Shown one piece after another: positions 1-7,542 of a DNA stretch of 64,000 bases. The DNA comes from Streptomyces sp. RPA4-2 (GTDB lineage Bacteria > Actinomycetota > Actinomycetes > Streptomycetales > Streptomycetaceae), in NCBI RefSeq assembly GCF_012273515.2, contig NZ_CP050975.2, positions 4,154,001-4,218,000 on the forward strand. Direction: 5' to 3'. The notes under the pieces were generated by a model. The model was not told the DNA's origin and did no database searches. It saw only the letters and a program-made list of their open reading frames with translations. Positions within the stretch are counted from its first letter, which is position 1. Each line of letters begins with the position of its first letter. A program made the position numbers and the translations under genes.

Positions 1-751
1 AGCCGACCTGCTGAGCGAGTGTCGAGACGCCGCGCTCGTGTCCGAGCAGGCTCATCGCCACCCGCCAGCCGTTGCCCTCGCCGCCGACGACGTGCTCGGC
101 CCGCGCCCGCGCGCCGTCGAAGAACACCTCGTTGAACTCGCTGGTGCCGGTGAGCTGGCGGATCGGGCGGACCTCGACGCGGCCCGGCTGGTCCATCGGG
201 ACGAGGAGCAGGGACAGGCCGTGGTGCCGCGGGGCGTCCGGCCGGGTGCGGGCCAGGACGAAGCACCAGTCCGCCTCGTGGGCGAGCGAGGTCCAGATCT
301 TCTGGCCGCTGACGCGGTACGTCCGTGCGGGCGCGGAGCCCTCTTCCCGTACGGCCGTCGTTCTGATGCCCGCGAGGTCGGAACCCGCGCCGGGCTCGCT
401 GTAGCCCTGGCACCAGAGTTCCTCCCCGCGGGCGATCGGGGGCAGGAAGCGGGCCTTCTGGTCCGCCGTCCCATGGCCGATGAGGGTGGGGGCGAGGAGT
501 TTCTCGCCGATGTGACCCGAGCGGGCGGGAGCCTTCGAACGGGCGTACTCCTCGGCCCAGACGACCTGCTGGGTCAGGCTCGCGCGCCGGTTCCCGTATC
601 CGTCCTCGGGCCATCCGAGGCCGATCCAGCCGTCCCGTCCGAGCTCCCGTTCCCAGTCCCGGCGGCCCGGATCACCCACATGGTGCGCCGCCAGCCAGTC
701 CCGCGCCGTACGCCGGAAGACCTCGTCCCCGGCATCGAATCCGAACTCCAC
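1..751 (-). CDS. Acyl-CoA dehydrogenase (C-terminus beyond the window)
   Basis: FAD-dependent acyl-CoA dehydrogenase family, expected to introduce the alpha-beta double bond in an acyl-CoA thioester. About 250 N-terminal and central residues are inside the window; the C-terminal helical domain runs off the left edge. The FAD/substrate segments are visible (GEELWCQGYSEPGAGSDLAG, then GQKIWTSLAHEADW and EFNEVFFDGARA). I chose the GTG at 751 because GGGAGG lies about 8 bases upstream and the protein then begins with the usual MEFGFDAGDEVFR-type helix. It follows the SDR gene by 37 bases on the same strand, so the two probably share a transcript. The substrate is unknown; the context is fatty-acyl, steroid-side-chain or similar catabolism. 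Confidence 0.9.
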   Translation of the reverse strand, partial: MEFGFDAGDEVFRRTARDWLAAHHVGDPGRRDWERELGRDGWIGLGWPEDGYGNRRASLTQQVVWAEEYARSKAPARSGHIGEKLLAPTLIGHGTADQKARFLPPIARGEELWCQGYSEPGAGSDLAGIRTTAVREEGSAPARTYRVSGQKIWTSLAHEADWCFVLARTRPDAPRHHGLSLLLVPMDQPGRVEVRPIRQLTGTSEFNEVFFDGARARAEHVVGGEGNGWRVAMSLLGHERGVSTLAQQVG

Positions 752-787
752 GCGTCGTCCTCCCAGTCGGCCGGCACCACGCCACCC

Positions 788-1699
788 TCACGCGTTCGGC
801 CGCGACTTCTGTGCCGCCGCCCGCGCCATCGCCTCCACCCGCTCCAGCAGCGGCATCGGATCCACCCCCACCGTGCCCGGCAGGAAGTCCGCGATCCGTT
901 CCGGGGTCCAGGCGCCCTCCGCGTACCCGGCCCGCAGTTCCCGCGGCTGCGCCCACACCGCGATCTTCGGTCCGGCGATCGTGTACACCTGTCCGGTGAT
1001 CCGTTCCTGCCGGGCGCGGTCCGACAGCAGGTAGACCACCAGCGCGGCGACGTCCTCCGGTTCGCCGATCTCCGTCAGTTCCATGGGGACGTTGGCCGAC
1101 ATGCGGGTGCGGGCCACGGGTGCGACCGCGTTCGCCGTCACCCCGTACTTGTGCAGGCCGAGTGCGGCGCTGCGGACCAGCGAGATGATCCCGCCCTTGG
1201 CCGCGCTGTAGTTGGCCTGCGCCACGGAACCCTGGTGGTTGCCGCTGGTGAAGCCGATCAGCGTTCCCGAGCCCTGCGCGCGCATGACGGCCGAGGCCGC
1301 CCGGAAGACCGTGAACGTGCCCTTGAGATGGGTGGCCACGACCGGGTCCCACTCCTGTTCGGACATGTTGAACAGCATCCGCTCGCGCAGGATGCCGGCC
1401 ACGCACACGACGCCGTCGATCCGCCCGTACGCCGTGAGCGCGGCGTCGACGACGTGCTGCCCGCCCGCCATCGTGGAGATGTCGTCGGCCACCGCGACGG
1501 CTTCCCCGCCCGCCGCCTCGATCTCCTTGACCACGGCGTCGGCGACCGAACTCGTCGGCTCGGCGCCCTCGACGGAGACCCCGTAGTCGTTGACGACGAC
1601 GCGCGCCCCCTCACCGGCTGCCGCGAGCGCGACGGCGCGGCCTATGCCGCGCCCCGCTCCCGTCACGGCGACGACCTGGCCTGCCAAGAAGTTCCCCAC
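788..1699 (-). CDS. SDR-family oxidoreductase (3-hydroxyacyl-CoA dehydrogenase-like)
   Basis: Short-chain dehydrogenase/reductase of 303 residues. The Rossmann cofactor motif TGAGRGIG is near residue 14 and the catalytic YSAAK motif near residue 168, with the Ser region GFTSG before it. The 303-residue length, with an extra C-terminal tail after the usual 250-residue core, resembles hydroxyacyl-CoA dehydrogenases acting on bulky CoA esters. The GTG start at 1699 has GGAAGGGG about 8 bases upstream. It is first in a leftward operon with the acyl-CoA dehydrogenase, divergent from the cyclase gene. Two operator-like repeats sit in the shared promoter. The specific oxidation step is inferred from its neighbours only. 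Confidence 0.88.
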   Translation of the reverse strand: MGNFLAGQVVAVTGAGRGIGRAVALAAAGEGARVVVNDYGVSVEGAEPTSSVADAVVKEIEAAGGEAVAVADDISTMAGGQHVVDAALTAYGRIDGVVCVAGILRERMLFNMSEQEWDPVVATHLKGTFTVFRAASAVMRAQGSGTLIGFTSGNHQGSVAQANYSAAKGGIISLVRSAALGLHKYGVTANAVAPVARTRMSANVPMELTEIGEPEDVAALVVYLLSDRARQERITGQVYTIAGPKIAVWAQPRELRAGYAEGAWTPERIADFLPGTVGVDPMPLLERVEAMARAAAQKSRPNA

Positions 1700-1721
1700 G
1701 TCCGGCCCCTTCCCGCAGTTT

Positions 1722-1736
1722 CTGACGGTCCGTTAG
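1722..1736. promoter_or_regulatory. Operator-like repeat, site 1 (CTGAC-N5-GTTAG)
   Basis: Imperfect inverted repeat CTGACGGTCCGTTAG in the 96-base divergent promoter between the SDR and cyclase genes. Three related copies occur at 1750-1764, 7435-7449 and 7513-7527. The arrangement fits a TetR-type repressor site; the protein is not identified. Confidence 0.55.
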
Positions 1737-1749
1737 ATTCAACTCGGAT

Positions 1750-1764
1750 TCTACGACCCGTCAG
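1750..1764. promoter_or_regulatory. Operator-like repeat, site 2 (TCTAC-GACCC-GTCAG)
   Basis: The right half-site GACCCGTCAG is identical to that at 7440-7449 and differs by one base at 7518-7527; the left half is degenerate. It lies 31 bases before the cyclase start codon, where binding would block transcription. Confidence 0.5.
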
Positions 1765-1795
1765 TTACCCGGAGACAAGCCCTCGGGGAGGACTC

Positions 1796-2731
1796 ATGTC
1801 ACTGCCGACGCTCCACCCGGCCTTCCACGAGATCGCGAAGCGCGTGAACAACTGGGGGCGCTGGGGTGCCGATGACGAGATCGGGACCCTGAACCTCATC
1901 ACCGACGAGGTGGTGCGCCGGGCCGCGGCGGGGGTCCGCTCGGGCCGCCGCGTCCCCCTCGCGCTCCCCCTCCAGCAGGACGGGGTGCAGACCGGGATGA
2001 TCCCCGGGCGGGTCAATCCGCTGCACGTCATGGTGCAGATCAACCAGGAGGTCTTCGGCCCCGGCACCGTCGCGTGCAGCGACGACGCCGCGACCCTGGG
2101 CCTACAGGCGGCGACCCACTGGGACGCGCTGGCCCACGTCTCGCACTCGGGAAAGCTCTACAACGGCCGTCCGGCCGGCACGATCACCCCGCACGGCGGC
2201 GCCGCGTTCGGCGGCATCGACAAGCCCCGGCACATCGTCTCGCGGGGCGTGCTGCTGGACGTCGCCCGCGCCCGGGGCGTCGACCGCCTGGACGGCGGGC
2301 ACGCCGTGACCCCCGAGGATCTGGACGCCGCCGAGGAACTGGCCGGCACCCGGGTGCGGTCGGGCGACATCGTGCTCGTACGGACCGGTCAGATCCAGGT
2401 CTGCCTGGCGGGCGACAAGCACGGGTACGGGTATCCGTCGCCGGGGCTGTCCGTCCGCACGCCGGAGTGGTTCCACGCGCGCGAGGTCGCGGCGGTCGCG
2501 AACGACACCCTCACGTTCGAGATCTTCCCTCCCGAGATCGAGGACCTCTGGCTGCCCGTGCACGCCCTCGACCTGGTCGAGATGGGGATGCCGCAAGGCC
2601 AGAACTGGAATCTCGAAGAGTTGTCCACAGCCTGTGGAGAAGAAGGCCGCTACTCGTTCCTGCTGTCGGCGATGCCCGAACCCTTCGTGGGTGGCACGGG
2701 CACCCCGGTCGCCCCCGTCGCTCTGCTGTAG
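1796..2731 (+). CDS. Cyclase family protein (kynurenine-formamidase-like hydrolase)
   Basis: Metal-dependent hydrolase of the cyclase/kynurenine formamidase superfamily, 311 residues. It carries the family's metal-binding region as ATHWDALAHV (about residue 105; compare HxTHxDxxxH), followed by later conserved segments such as SGDIVLVRTG. The ATG at 1796 is preceded by GGGGAGGACTC; longer upstream extensions of this frame cross the divergent promoter and antisense SDR gene and are not real. The family includes ring-opening or lactone/amide hydrolases acting on carboxylic acids. Here it probably handles an intermediate of the acyl-CoA pathway encoded around it, but no substrate can be named. 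Confidence 0.88.
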   Translation: MSLPTLHPAFHEIAKRVNNWGRWGADDEIGTLNLITDEVVRRAAAGVRSGRRVPLALPLQQDGVQTGMIPGRVNPLHVMVQINQEVFGPGTVACSDDAATLGLQAATHWDALAHVSHSGKLYNGRPAGTITPHGGAAFGGIDKPRHIVSRGVLLDVARARGVDRLDGGHAVTPEDLDAAEELAGTRVRSGDIVLVRTGQIQVCLAGDKHGYGYPSPGLSVRTPEWFHAREVAAVANDTLTFEIFPPEIEDLWLPVHALDLVEMGMPQGQNWNLEELSTACGEEGRYSFLLSAMPEPFVGGTGTPVAPVALL

Positions 2732-3130
2732 ATGGCACATACCCGCACAAAAGGGACCGGAAAGAAACGACAAAAGGCAACGGAAAGAGTCGACTGGCGG
2801 CGCGTCACTGCTCGCCCCGAGCACGGCAACGCGCGCCGCCATCCGGCTCCGGCGCACCCACCCTGCCCCTCAGGACCCCGAAGGAGCCGACGCCGAATCA
2901 CGATCCGCACTCGCCAAGGGCTCCCGTCACCGGAACCCTCGCCGTCCCCTCGCGGCGCATCGCTGTCCATAAGCGTGATCAAACGGACACGTCACGTCAA
3001 CACCCGTTCGGGGGATTATCACTTATGCGCCCTTTGTGTCGGCGCGCAGAGAAGCACGACCCGGCGCATTCGGCTCGGCCCACTGCCGGAGAACCGGGAT
3101 TCCTGCATACATGCACGAACCGTGCACGCG
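2732..3130. other. Intergenic region, no gene seen
   Basis: About 400 bases between the convergent cyclase and ATPase genes. It has lower GC than its surroundings and no ORF with Streptomyces-like third-position bias. A short inverted repeat (GCACGAACCGTGC, near 3113-3125) lies just after the ATPase stop codon and could help terminate that transcript. Confidence 0.5.
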
Positions 3131-3607
3131 TCAGACGGCCTCGTACGCCTCGTAGGCGAAGCCCTGGTAGGTCACATAGGAGGCCGAGGCCTTCGCGACC
3201 GGCGTGCAGCGGTCCACCTCGCACCAGATGCTCTTGCCGACGCCCTCGGGGTTCCAGCCCCAGCGGTCCGCGAGCCCGTCGACCAGTTCCAGGCCGCGGC
3301 CGTTGGTCTCGTCGCCCTCGGCGTGCCGGGGCCGCGGGGGGCAGTCGCTGGAGTCGGCCACCTCCAGGCGGACCGTGCCCAGCGACTCACCGGGGACGCC
3401 CGGCAGGGAGAGACGCAGTACGGCCGGACACCCGGTGTGCACCACGGCGTTGGTGACGAGTTCGGAGACGAGCAGGATCAGCGTCTCGGCGAGCGGCTCA
3501 TCGGCCTCTATGCCTGATCCGGCGAGCCTCGACCGGGCCCATCTCCGGGCTCGCCCCACCTCTGCGGGGTCGGGCCGGATCTCCAGCTGCACTTGAAGCA
3601 CCTGCAC
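3131..3607 (-). CDS. ATP-binding anti-sigma-type regulator (HATPase_c_2)
   Basis: Small single-domain GHKL ATPase of the RsbW/SpoIIAB-like class, 158 residues, expected in the cytoplasm to bind a sigma factor or anti-sigma antagonist. The N box is SELVTNAVVHT (about residue 49), the G1-like box is LEVADSS, and the G2 region is GRGLELVDGLADRWG, followed by GKSIWCE. Streptomyces genomes contain dozens of these proteins, many orphaned. No DUF397 or XRE partner lies beside it; the nearest STAS-domain partner candidate is at 9.8 kb. Two strong palindromes lie directly upstream. Target unknown. Confidence 0.85.
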   Translation of the reverse strand: MQVLQVQLEIRPDPAEVGRARRWARSRLAGSGIEADEPLAETLILLVSELVTNAVVHTGCPAVLRLSLPGVPGESLGTVRLEVADSSDCPPRPRHAEGDETNGRGLELVDGLADRWGWNPEGVGKSIWCEVDRCTPVAKASASYVTYQGFAYEAYEAV

Positions 3608-4083
3608 CGTTCACACCATCCGAACCGGCGGACACATCGCCTCGCGCCTCACGAGGGCCACGATCGTGGCCATGACCTGCATGACCAGAACCAGGATCAC
3701 GGAACGTGATTCCCTTGAGAGACAGCATGGTTGACGTACAGTCACCCCAACAAGCGCTTCGGGCATATTCCAGCGCGAAGGAGTACGCGTGCGGGATACT
3801 GTGCGACGCTCGCCACGGGGAGTCGAACAGGCGGTCACGGGGTCCCGGACCGCCTCGCGAACGGCGAGCATCGCCGGATCCGGCGCGGCCTCAGGGGCAA
3901 CACCGGGATGGCTCAGTCTCGGAACCGCTCGCATCCCACACAAGGTACCGGAGCACGGCGCCGACTCCAGGCCGTGACAAGTCACGCGTAGGACACAACC
4001 CGATATCAACGCTCTGTGATGCCGATATGCCACGATCCGTGACATTCGACGCGACCCGCCCCGGAGCATGCCTGAACAGAGCC
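3608..4083. other. Regulatory-looking intergenic region with two palindromes
   Basis: About 475 bases upstream of the leftward ATPase gene. The 16-base perfect palindrome GGCCACGATCGTGGCC lies at 3656-3671, and ATCACG-GAA-CGTGAT at 3696-3710. A possible 62-codon rightward ORF starts at a GTG at 3789 with GGAG 8 bases upstream and ends at 3977. Its third-position GC is only about 70 percent, so I do not call it a gene. The rest shows nothing recognisable. Confidence 0.45.
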
Positions 4084-5043
4084 TCATCGACCCGCTCCGG
4101 CCACCAGATCGTCCGCCAGCAACTCCTCACTCTCCGTAGCCGGACCACCCCGCCGGGTCCGCACCCATGCCCTCTTGAGATACAGATGGACGTCGGACTC
4201 CCAGGTGAAGCCCATACCGCCGTGCACCTGGAGGCAGTCACGGGCACCGCGCACGGCGGCGTCGTCCGCGAGCAGCCGGGCCGCCGCGATGTCCATGGGG
4301 TCGGCGGTCACGGCGGCCGCGTAGACCGCGGCCCGGGCCAGCTCCACCCGCACCAGCATCTGCGCGCACAGGTGCTTGACCGCCTGGAAGGCCCCGATCG
4401 GCTGCCCGAACTGCTCGCGGGTCCGGGCGTGTTGCACCGCCGCCTCACAGGTCCGGGCGGCGTTGCCGAGCTGCTCGGCGGAGGTGAGGAGCGTGGCGAG
4501 GGGATCCGAAGGACCGGTGGGGCCTGCGGGGCTGGTGGGACTGGCATCGCCGGGGGGATCGACGGGGAGACCCCCGGGTACCCGGTGCAGCGGTGTCAGC
4601 GGGTCCACCGAGGTGAGCGGCACGGCACCGGCGGCACCGTCCCCGGCCGTGCTCCCGGCGGCGTCCCGTACCGCGTCGGACTCGTCCAGCCATTCCACGA
4701 GGCCGCCGTACACGGCGGTGACCACGGTCTCGCCGGTCGCCGCCCCGGCCACCTCGCCGGCCGCGAGATGCGTCGCGACCAGCGGGCCCGGGAGCAGCAC
4801 CCGGCCCGCCTCCTCGAACGCCAGTACCGCCTCGGGCAGCCCGAGTCCGACACCGCCGTCCGCCTCCGGCAGCCGCAGTGAGAAGAAGCCCGCCTCGCCC
4901 AGCTCGCGCCACAGTGTCCGGTCGAGACCCCGGCCGCCGCGGGCCACCGCCGCCCGCAGCGCCTCCGGCCCGAAGCGGCCCGCCAGCAGCGCCCGTACGC
5001 CGTCCCGCAAGGCGCGCTGGTCCTCGGTGAGTTGGAAGTCCAC
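4084..5043 (-). CDS. Acyl-CoA dehydrogenase, short FadE28-like subunit
   Basis: Acyl-CoA dehydrogenase family member of 319 residues, shorter than the usual 370-400. The N-terminal helical domain (MDFQLTEDQRALRDGVRALL) and the C-terminal FAD-contact region (ARTREQFGQPIGAFQAVKH, then QVHGGMGFTWESDVHLYLKR) are normal. The middle beta domain is largely replaced by a Pro/Gly/Ser-rich linker at about residues 125-180. It follows the longer dehydrogenase gene by only 9 bases. Actinobacterial steroid side-chain pathways use such unequal pairs as heterotetramers (FadE28-FadE29), so the two proteins probably form one enzyme. The substrate is inferred only in general terms: a bulky or side-chain acyl-CoA. 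Confidence 0.85.
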   Translation of the reverse strand: MDFQLTEDQRALRDGVRALLAGRFGPEALRAAVARGGRGLDRTLWRELGEAGFFSLRLPEADGGVGLGLPEAVLAFEEAGRVLLPGPLVATHLAAGEVAGAATGETVVTAVYGGLVEWLDESDAVRDAAGSTAGDGAAGAVPLTSVDPLTPLHRVPGGLPVDPPGDASPTSPAGPTGPSDPLATLLTSAEQLGNAARTCEAAVQHARTREQFGQPIGAFQAVKHLCAQMLVRVELARAAVYAAAVTADPMDIAAARLLADDAAVRGARDCLQVHGGMGFTWESDVHLYLKRAWVRTRRGGPATESEELLADDLVAGAGR

Positions 5044-5052
5044 GGAGTGAGC

Positions 5053-6207
5053 TCACCGCCCTTTCGGCAGACCCAGGATGCGTTCGGCCACGATGTTGCG
5101 CTGGATCTGCGAGGTGCCGGCCGCGATGGTGTAGGACAGGGACGTGAGGCGGTCGCGGGTCCACTCGCGGTCCAGGTCCAGTGCCTCCGGGCCGAGGACC
5201 TCGGCGGCGGCGTCGTACAGCTCCTGGCGCGCGTGCGAGTACCGCAGCTTGAAGACCGAGCCGCCGACGCCCGGCACTCCCCCCGTCCGCTCCGCCTCGC
5301 TCACGTTCCACTGGGTGAGCCGCCACAGCGCGCGGAACTCGGCGTTGAGCCTGCCCAGCCACCGCCGCAGCACCGGATCGTCCCAGCGGCCGTTGCCGCG
5401 CGCCGCGTGGGCGAGTTCACCCAGGACCCGCCGGCACGCCACGACCTCGCCGACGAAGGCGGTACCGCGTTCGTACGACAGCGTCACCATCGTCACGCGC
5501 CAGCCGTCGTTCTCGGCGCCGACCCGGTGGGCGACCGGTATCCGCACCTCGTCGAGGAAGACCTCCGCGAACTCGGCCGACCCCGCGAGCGTGCGCAGCG
5601 GGCGGACGGTGATCCCCGGGGCGTCCATGGGCATCGCGAGCCAGGAGATGCCCCGGTGCCTCGGTGCGGACGGGTCGGTGCGCACCAGCAGCTCGCACCA
5701 GTCGGCGACCTCCGCGTGGGACGTCCAGATCTTGGACCCGCTCACCACGTAGTCGTCGCCGTCGCGCCACGCGCGCGTGCGCAGCGCCGCGAGGTCCGAG
5801 CCCGCGTCCGGCTCGCTGAACCCCTGGCACCAGACCTCCTCACCCCGCAGCACGGGCGGCAGCCAGCGGGCCCGCTGGCTGGCGGTCCCCTCGGCGGCGA
5901 TGGTCGGCCCGGCGTGCAGCAGCCCGACGAAGTTGGCCCCTACGTAGGGGGCTCCCGCCTTCTCCGACTCCTCCAGGTAGATCAGGTGCTGGACCGGCGT
6001 GGCCCCCCGGCCCCCGGCGTCGAGGGGCCAGTGCAGTCCGGCGTACCCGGCGTCGTACAGCGTCCGCTGCCATCCGAGGTCGTACGCGCGCCGGCCGGGC
6101 CAGTCGTCCGGGGAGGGTTTCGGGGGCAGCGCCGGGATCGCCTCGGCGAGCCACTCGCGCAGCCGGGCCCGGAACTCCTCCTCCTCGGGGGTGTACGTGA
6201 GGTCCAC
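5053..6207 (-). CDS. Acyl-CoA dehydrogenase, long FadE29-like subunit
   Basis: Full-length acyl-CoA dehydrogenase, 384 residues. All three domains are seen: N-terminal helices, the beta domain with VWCQGFSEPDAGSDLAALRT and SGSKIWTSHAEVADW, and C-terminal helices ending LSYTIAAGTSQIQRNIVAER. The gene lies 7 bases after the amidohydrolase and 9 bases before its shorter partner, so the three form a tight operon read leftward. It is similar in motifs to the partial dehydrogenase at the left edge, suggesting paralogues. The pairing with 4084-5043 argues for a heteromeric enzyme. The ATG at 6207 is supported by operon spacing. Confidence 0.9.
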   Translation of the reverse strand: MDLTYTPEEEEFRARLREWLAEAIPALPPKPSPDDWPGRRAYDLGWQRTLYDAGYAGLHWPLDAGGRGATPVQHLIYLEESEKAGAPYVGANFVGLLHAGPTIAAEGTASQRARWLPPVLRGEEVWCQGFSEPDAGSDLAALRTRAWRDGDDYVVSGSKIWTSHAEVADWCELLVRTDPSAPRHRGISWLAMPMDAPGITVRPLRTLAGSAEFAEVFLDEVRIPVAHRVGAENDGWRVTMVTLSYERGTAFVGEVVACRRVLGELAHAARGNGRWDDPVLRRWLGRLNAEFRALWRLTQWNVSEAERTGGVPGVGGSVFKLRYSHARQELYDAAAEVLGPEALDLDREWTRDRLTSLSYTIAAGTSQIQRNIVAERILGLPKGR

Positions 6208-6214
6208 GGGCCGG

Positions 6215-7408
6215 CTACCTGTCCAGGTCCAGGTCCAGCATGCGGATCGCGTTGCCGCGCATCAGCTTGTGGACCGTCTCGTCGTCGAGGCCCTTCACAT
6301 GGTCGAGGGCGACCTCCTTGGTGTGCGGGAAGGTCGAGTCGACGTGCGGGTAGTCGGTCTCGAAGGTGGCGTTGTCGCGGCCGACGACGTCCAGGGACGC
6401 GACGCCGTGCTTGTCGCGGAAGAAGCAGCAGAAGATCTGGCGGTAGTAGTACGTCGACGGGGGCTCCGGGACGAGGTCCTTGACGCCGCCCCAGGCGCGG
6501 TGCTCCTCCCAGACGTCGTCGGCGCGCTCCAGGGCGTACGGGATCCAGCCCATCTGGCCTTCGGAGTAGGCGAGTTTGAGGCGGGGGAACTTCACCAGGA
6601 CTCCGCTGAAGAGGAAGTCCATCATCGAGGCCATCGCGTTGTTGAAGGACAGCGACGCCTGGACGGCGGGCGGCGCGTCCGGCGAGGCGGCGGGCATCTG
6701 GCTGCTGCTGCCGATGTGCATGTTCACGACCGTGCCGGTCTCCTGGCAGACCGCGAAGAACGGGTCCCAGTGGCCGGAGTGGATGGAGGGCAGGCCCAGG
6801 TGGGTGGGGATCTCGGAGAAGGTCACCGCGCGCACGCCGCGCTCCGCGTTGCGCCGGATCTCCGCGACGGCCAGGCCGATGTCCCACAGCGGGATGAGGC
6901 AGAGCGGGATCAGGCGGCCGCCGCTGTCACCGCACCACTCCTCGACCATCCAGTCGTTGTAGGCGCGCACGCAGGCCAGGGCCACCTCCTTGTCGTGCGC
7001 CTCGGCGAAGGTCTGGCCGCAGAAGCGCGGGAAGGTCGGGAAGCAGAGGCTGGCCTCCACGTGGTTGAGGTCCATGTCCTTGAGGCGCTCGGCGGGGTCC
7101 CAGCAGCCGCGCCGCATCTCCGCGCGGGTGATGCCCTCCAGGGTCATCTCGTCGCGGTCGAAGCCGACGGCGGCGATGTTGCGCTTGTACGGGAACTTGA
7201 GGTCCTCGTAGATCCACCAGTCGGTGGGCGGCCCGTCCGGGTCCATGGTGATCCGGTACTTGCCGCCGACGTAGGCGAGCTCACCGATGCCGGCCGTGAG
7301 GGGCTTCGGCCCGCGGTCGCGGTACTTCGCGGGCAGCCAGGTCTCGAAGAGGTGCGCGGGCTCGATCACGTGGTCGTCGACGCTGACGATCCGCGGCAGT
7401 TCCGTCAT
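6215..7408 (-). CDS. Amidohydrolase family protein (amidohydrolase_2, TIM barrel)
   Basis: Metal-dependent TIM-barrel hydrolase/decarboxylase of the amidohydrolase-related class, 397 residues. The first strand motif is VSVDDHVIEP; later conserved segments are HWDPFFAVCQETG, VVNMHIGSSSQ and, near the C-terminus, FETDYPHVDSTFPHTKE, which supplies the typical late Asp/His. I chose the ATG at 7408 because GGAGG lies 9 bases upstream; the longer open frame to 7558 runs through the operator region. It is first gene of the operon with the two acyl-CoA dehydrogenases. Such proteins recur in actinobacterial CoA-ester and steroid gene clusters, where their exact reaction is often unknown. Confidence 0.85.
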   Translation of the reverse strand: MTELPRIVSVDDHVIEPAHLFETWLPAKYRDRGPKPLTAGIGELAYVGGKYRITMDPDGPPTDWWIYEDLKFPYKRNIAAVGFDRDEMTLEGITRAEMRRGCWDPAERLKDMDLNHVEASLCFPTFPRFCGQTFAEAHDKEVALACVRAYNDWMVEEWCGDSGGRLIPLCLIPLWDIGLAVAEIRRNAERGVRAVTFSEIPTHLGLPSIHSGHWDPFFAVCQETGTVVNMHIGSSSQMPAASPDAPPAVQASLSFNNAMASMMDFLFSGVLVKFPRLKLAYSEGQMGWIPYALERADDVWEEHRAWGGVKDLVPEPPSTYYYRQIFCCFFRDKHGVASLDVVGRDNATFETDYPHVDSTFPHTKEVALDHVKGLDDETVHKLMRGNAIRMLDLDLDR

Positions 7409-7434
7409 GAGTGGCCTCCGCCTGGCATACGTAT

Positions 7435-7449
7435 CTGATGACCCGTCAG
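7435..7449. promoter_or_regulatory. Operator-like repeat, site 3 (CTGAT-GACCC-GTCAG)
   Basis: Inverted repeat CTGATGACCCGTCAG, 27 bases upstream of the amidohydrolase start codon, on the amidohydrolase side of the divergent promoter. It shares the GACCCGTCAG core with site 2. Confidence 0.6.
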
Positions 7450-7512
7450 ATAGCAGGCTAGCTCCGCGCCTATGGACCGACAAGGCGGTGCGGCCTACGC
7501 TCCCGATTGGAT

Positions 7513-7527
7513 CTGACAACCCGTCAG
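7513..7527. promoter_or_regulatory. Operator-like repeat, site 4 (CTGAC-AACCC-GTCAG)
   Basis: Perfect-arm inverted repeat CTGACAACCCGTCAG, 16 bases before the ligase GTG start and therefore overlapping its likely transcription start. It is the best match to the repeat family seen at 1722, 1750 and 7435. Confidence 0.6.
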
Positions 7528-7542
7528 CTACAGGGGGCCGTC

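Noticed and set aside
38..1795. Open frame upstream of the cyclase start on the plus strand
   Set aside because: It is antisense to the SDR and acyl-CoA dehydrogenase genes and passes through their promoter; codon use is that of an antisense shadow. The real gene starts at 1796.
3789..3977. 62-codon rightward ORF with a GGAG ribosome site
   Set aside because: Only about 70 percent GC at third positions and no recognisable motif, so not called as a gene.
3611..4087. 158-codon leftward ORF in the palindrome region
   Set aside because: Rich in Cys, Ile and Arg with no domain pattern and poor third-position bias; the region is better read as regulatory.
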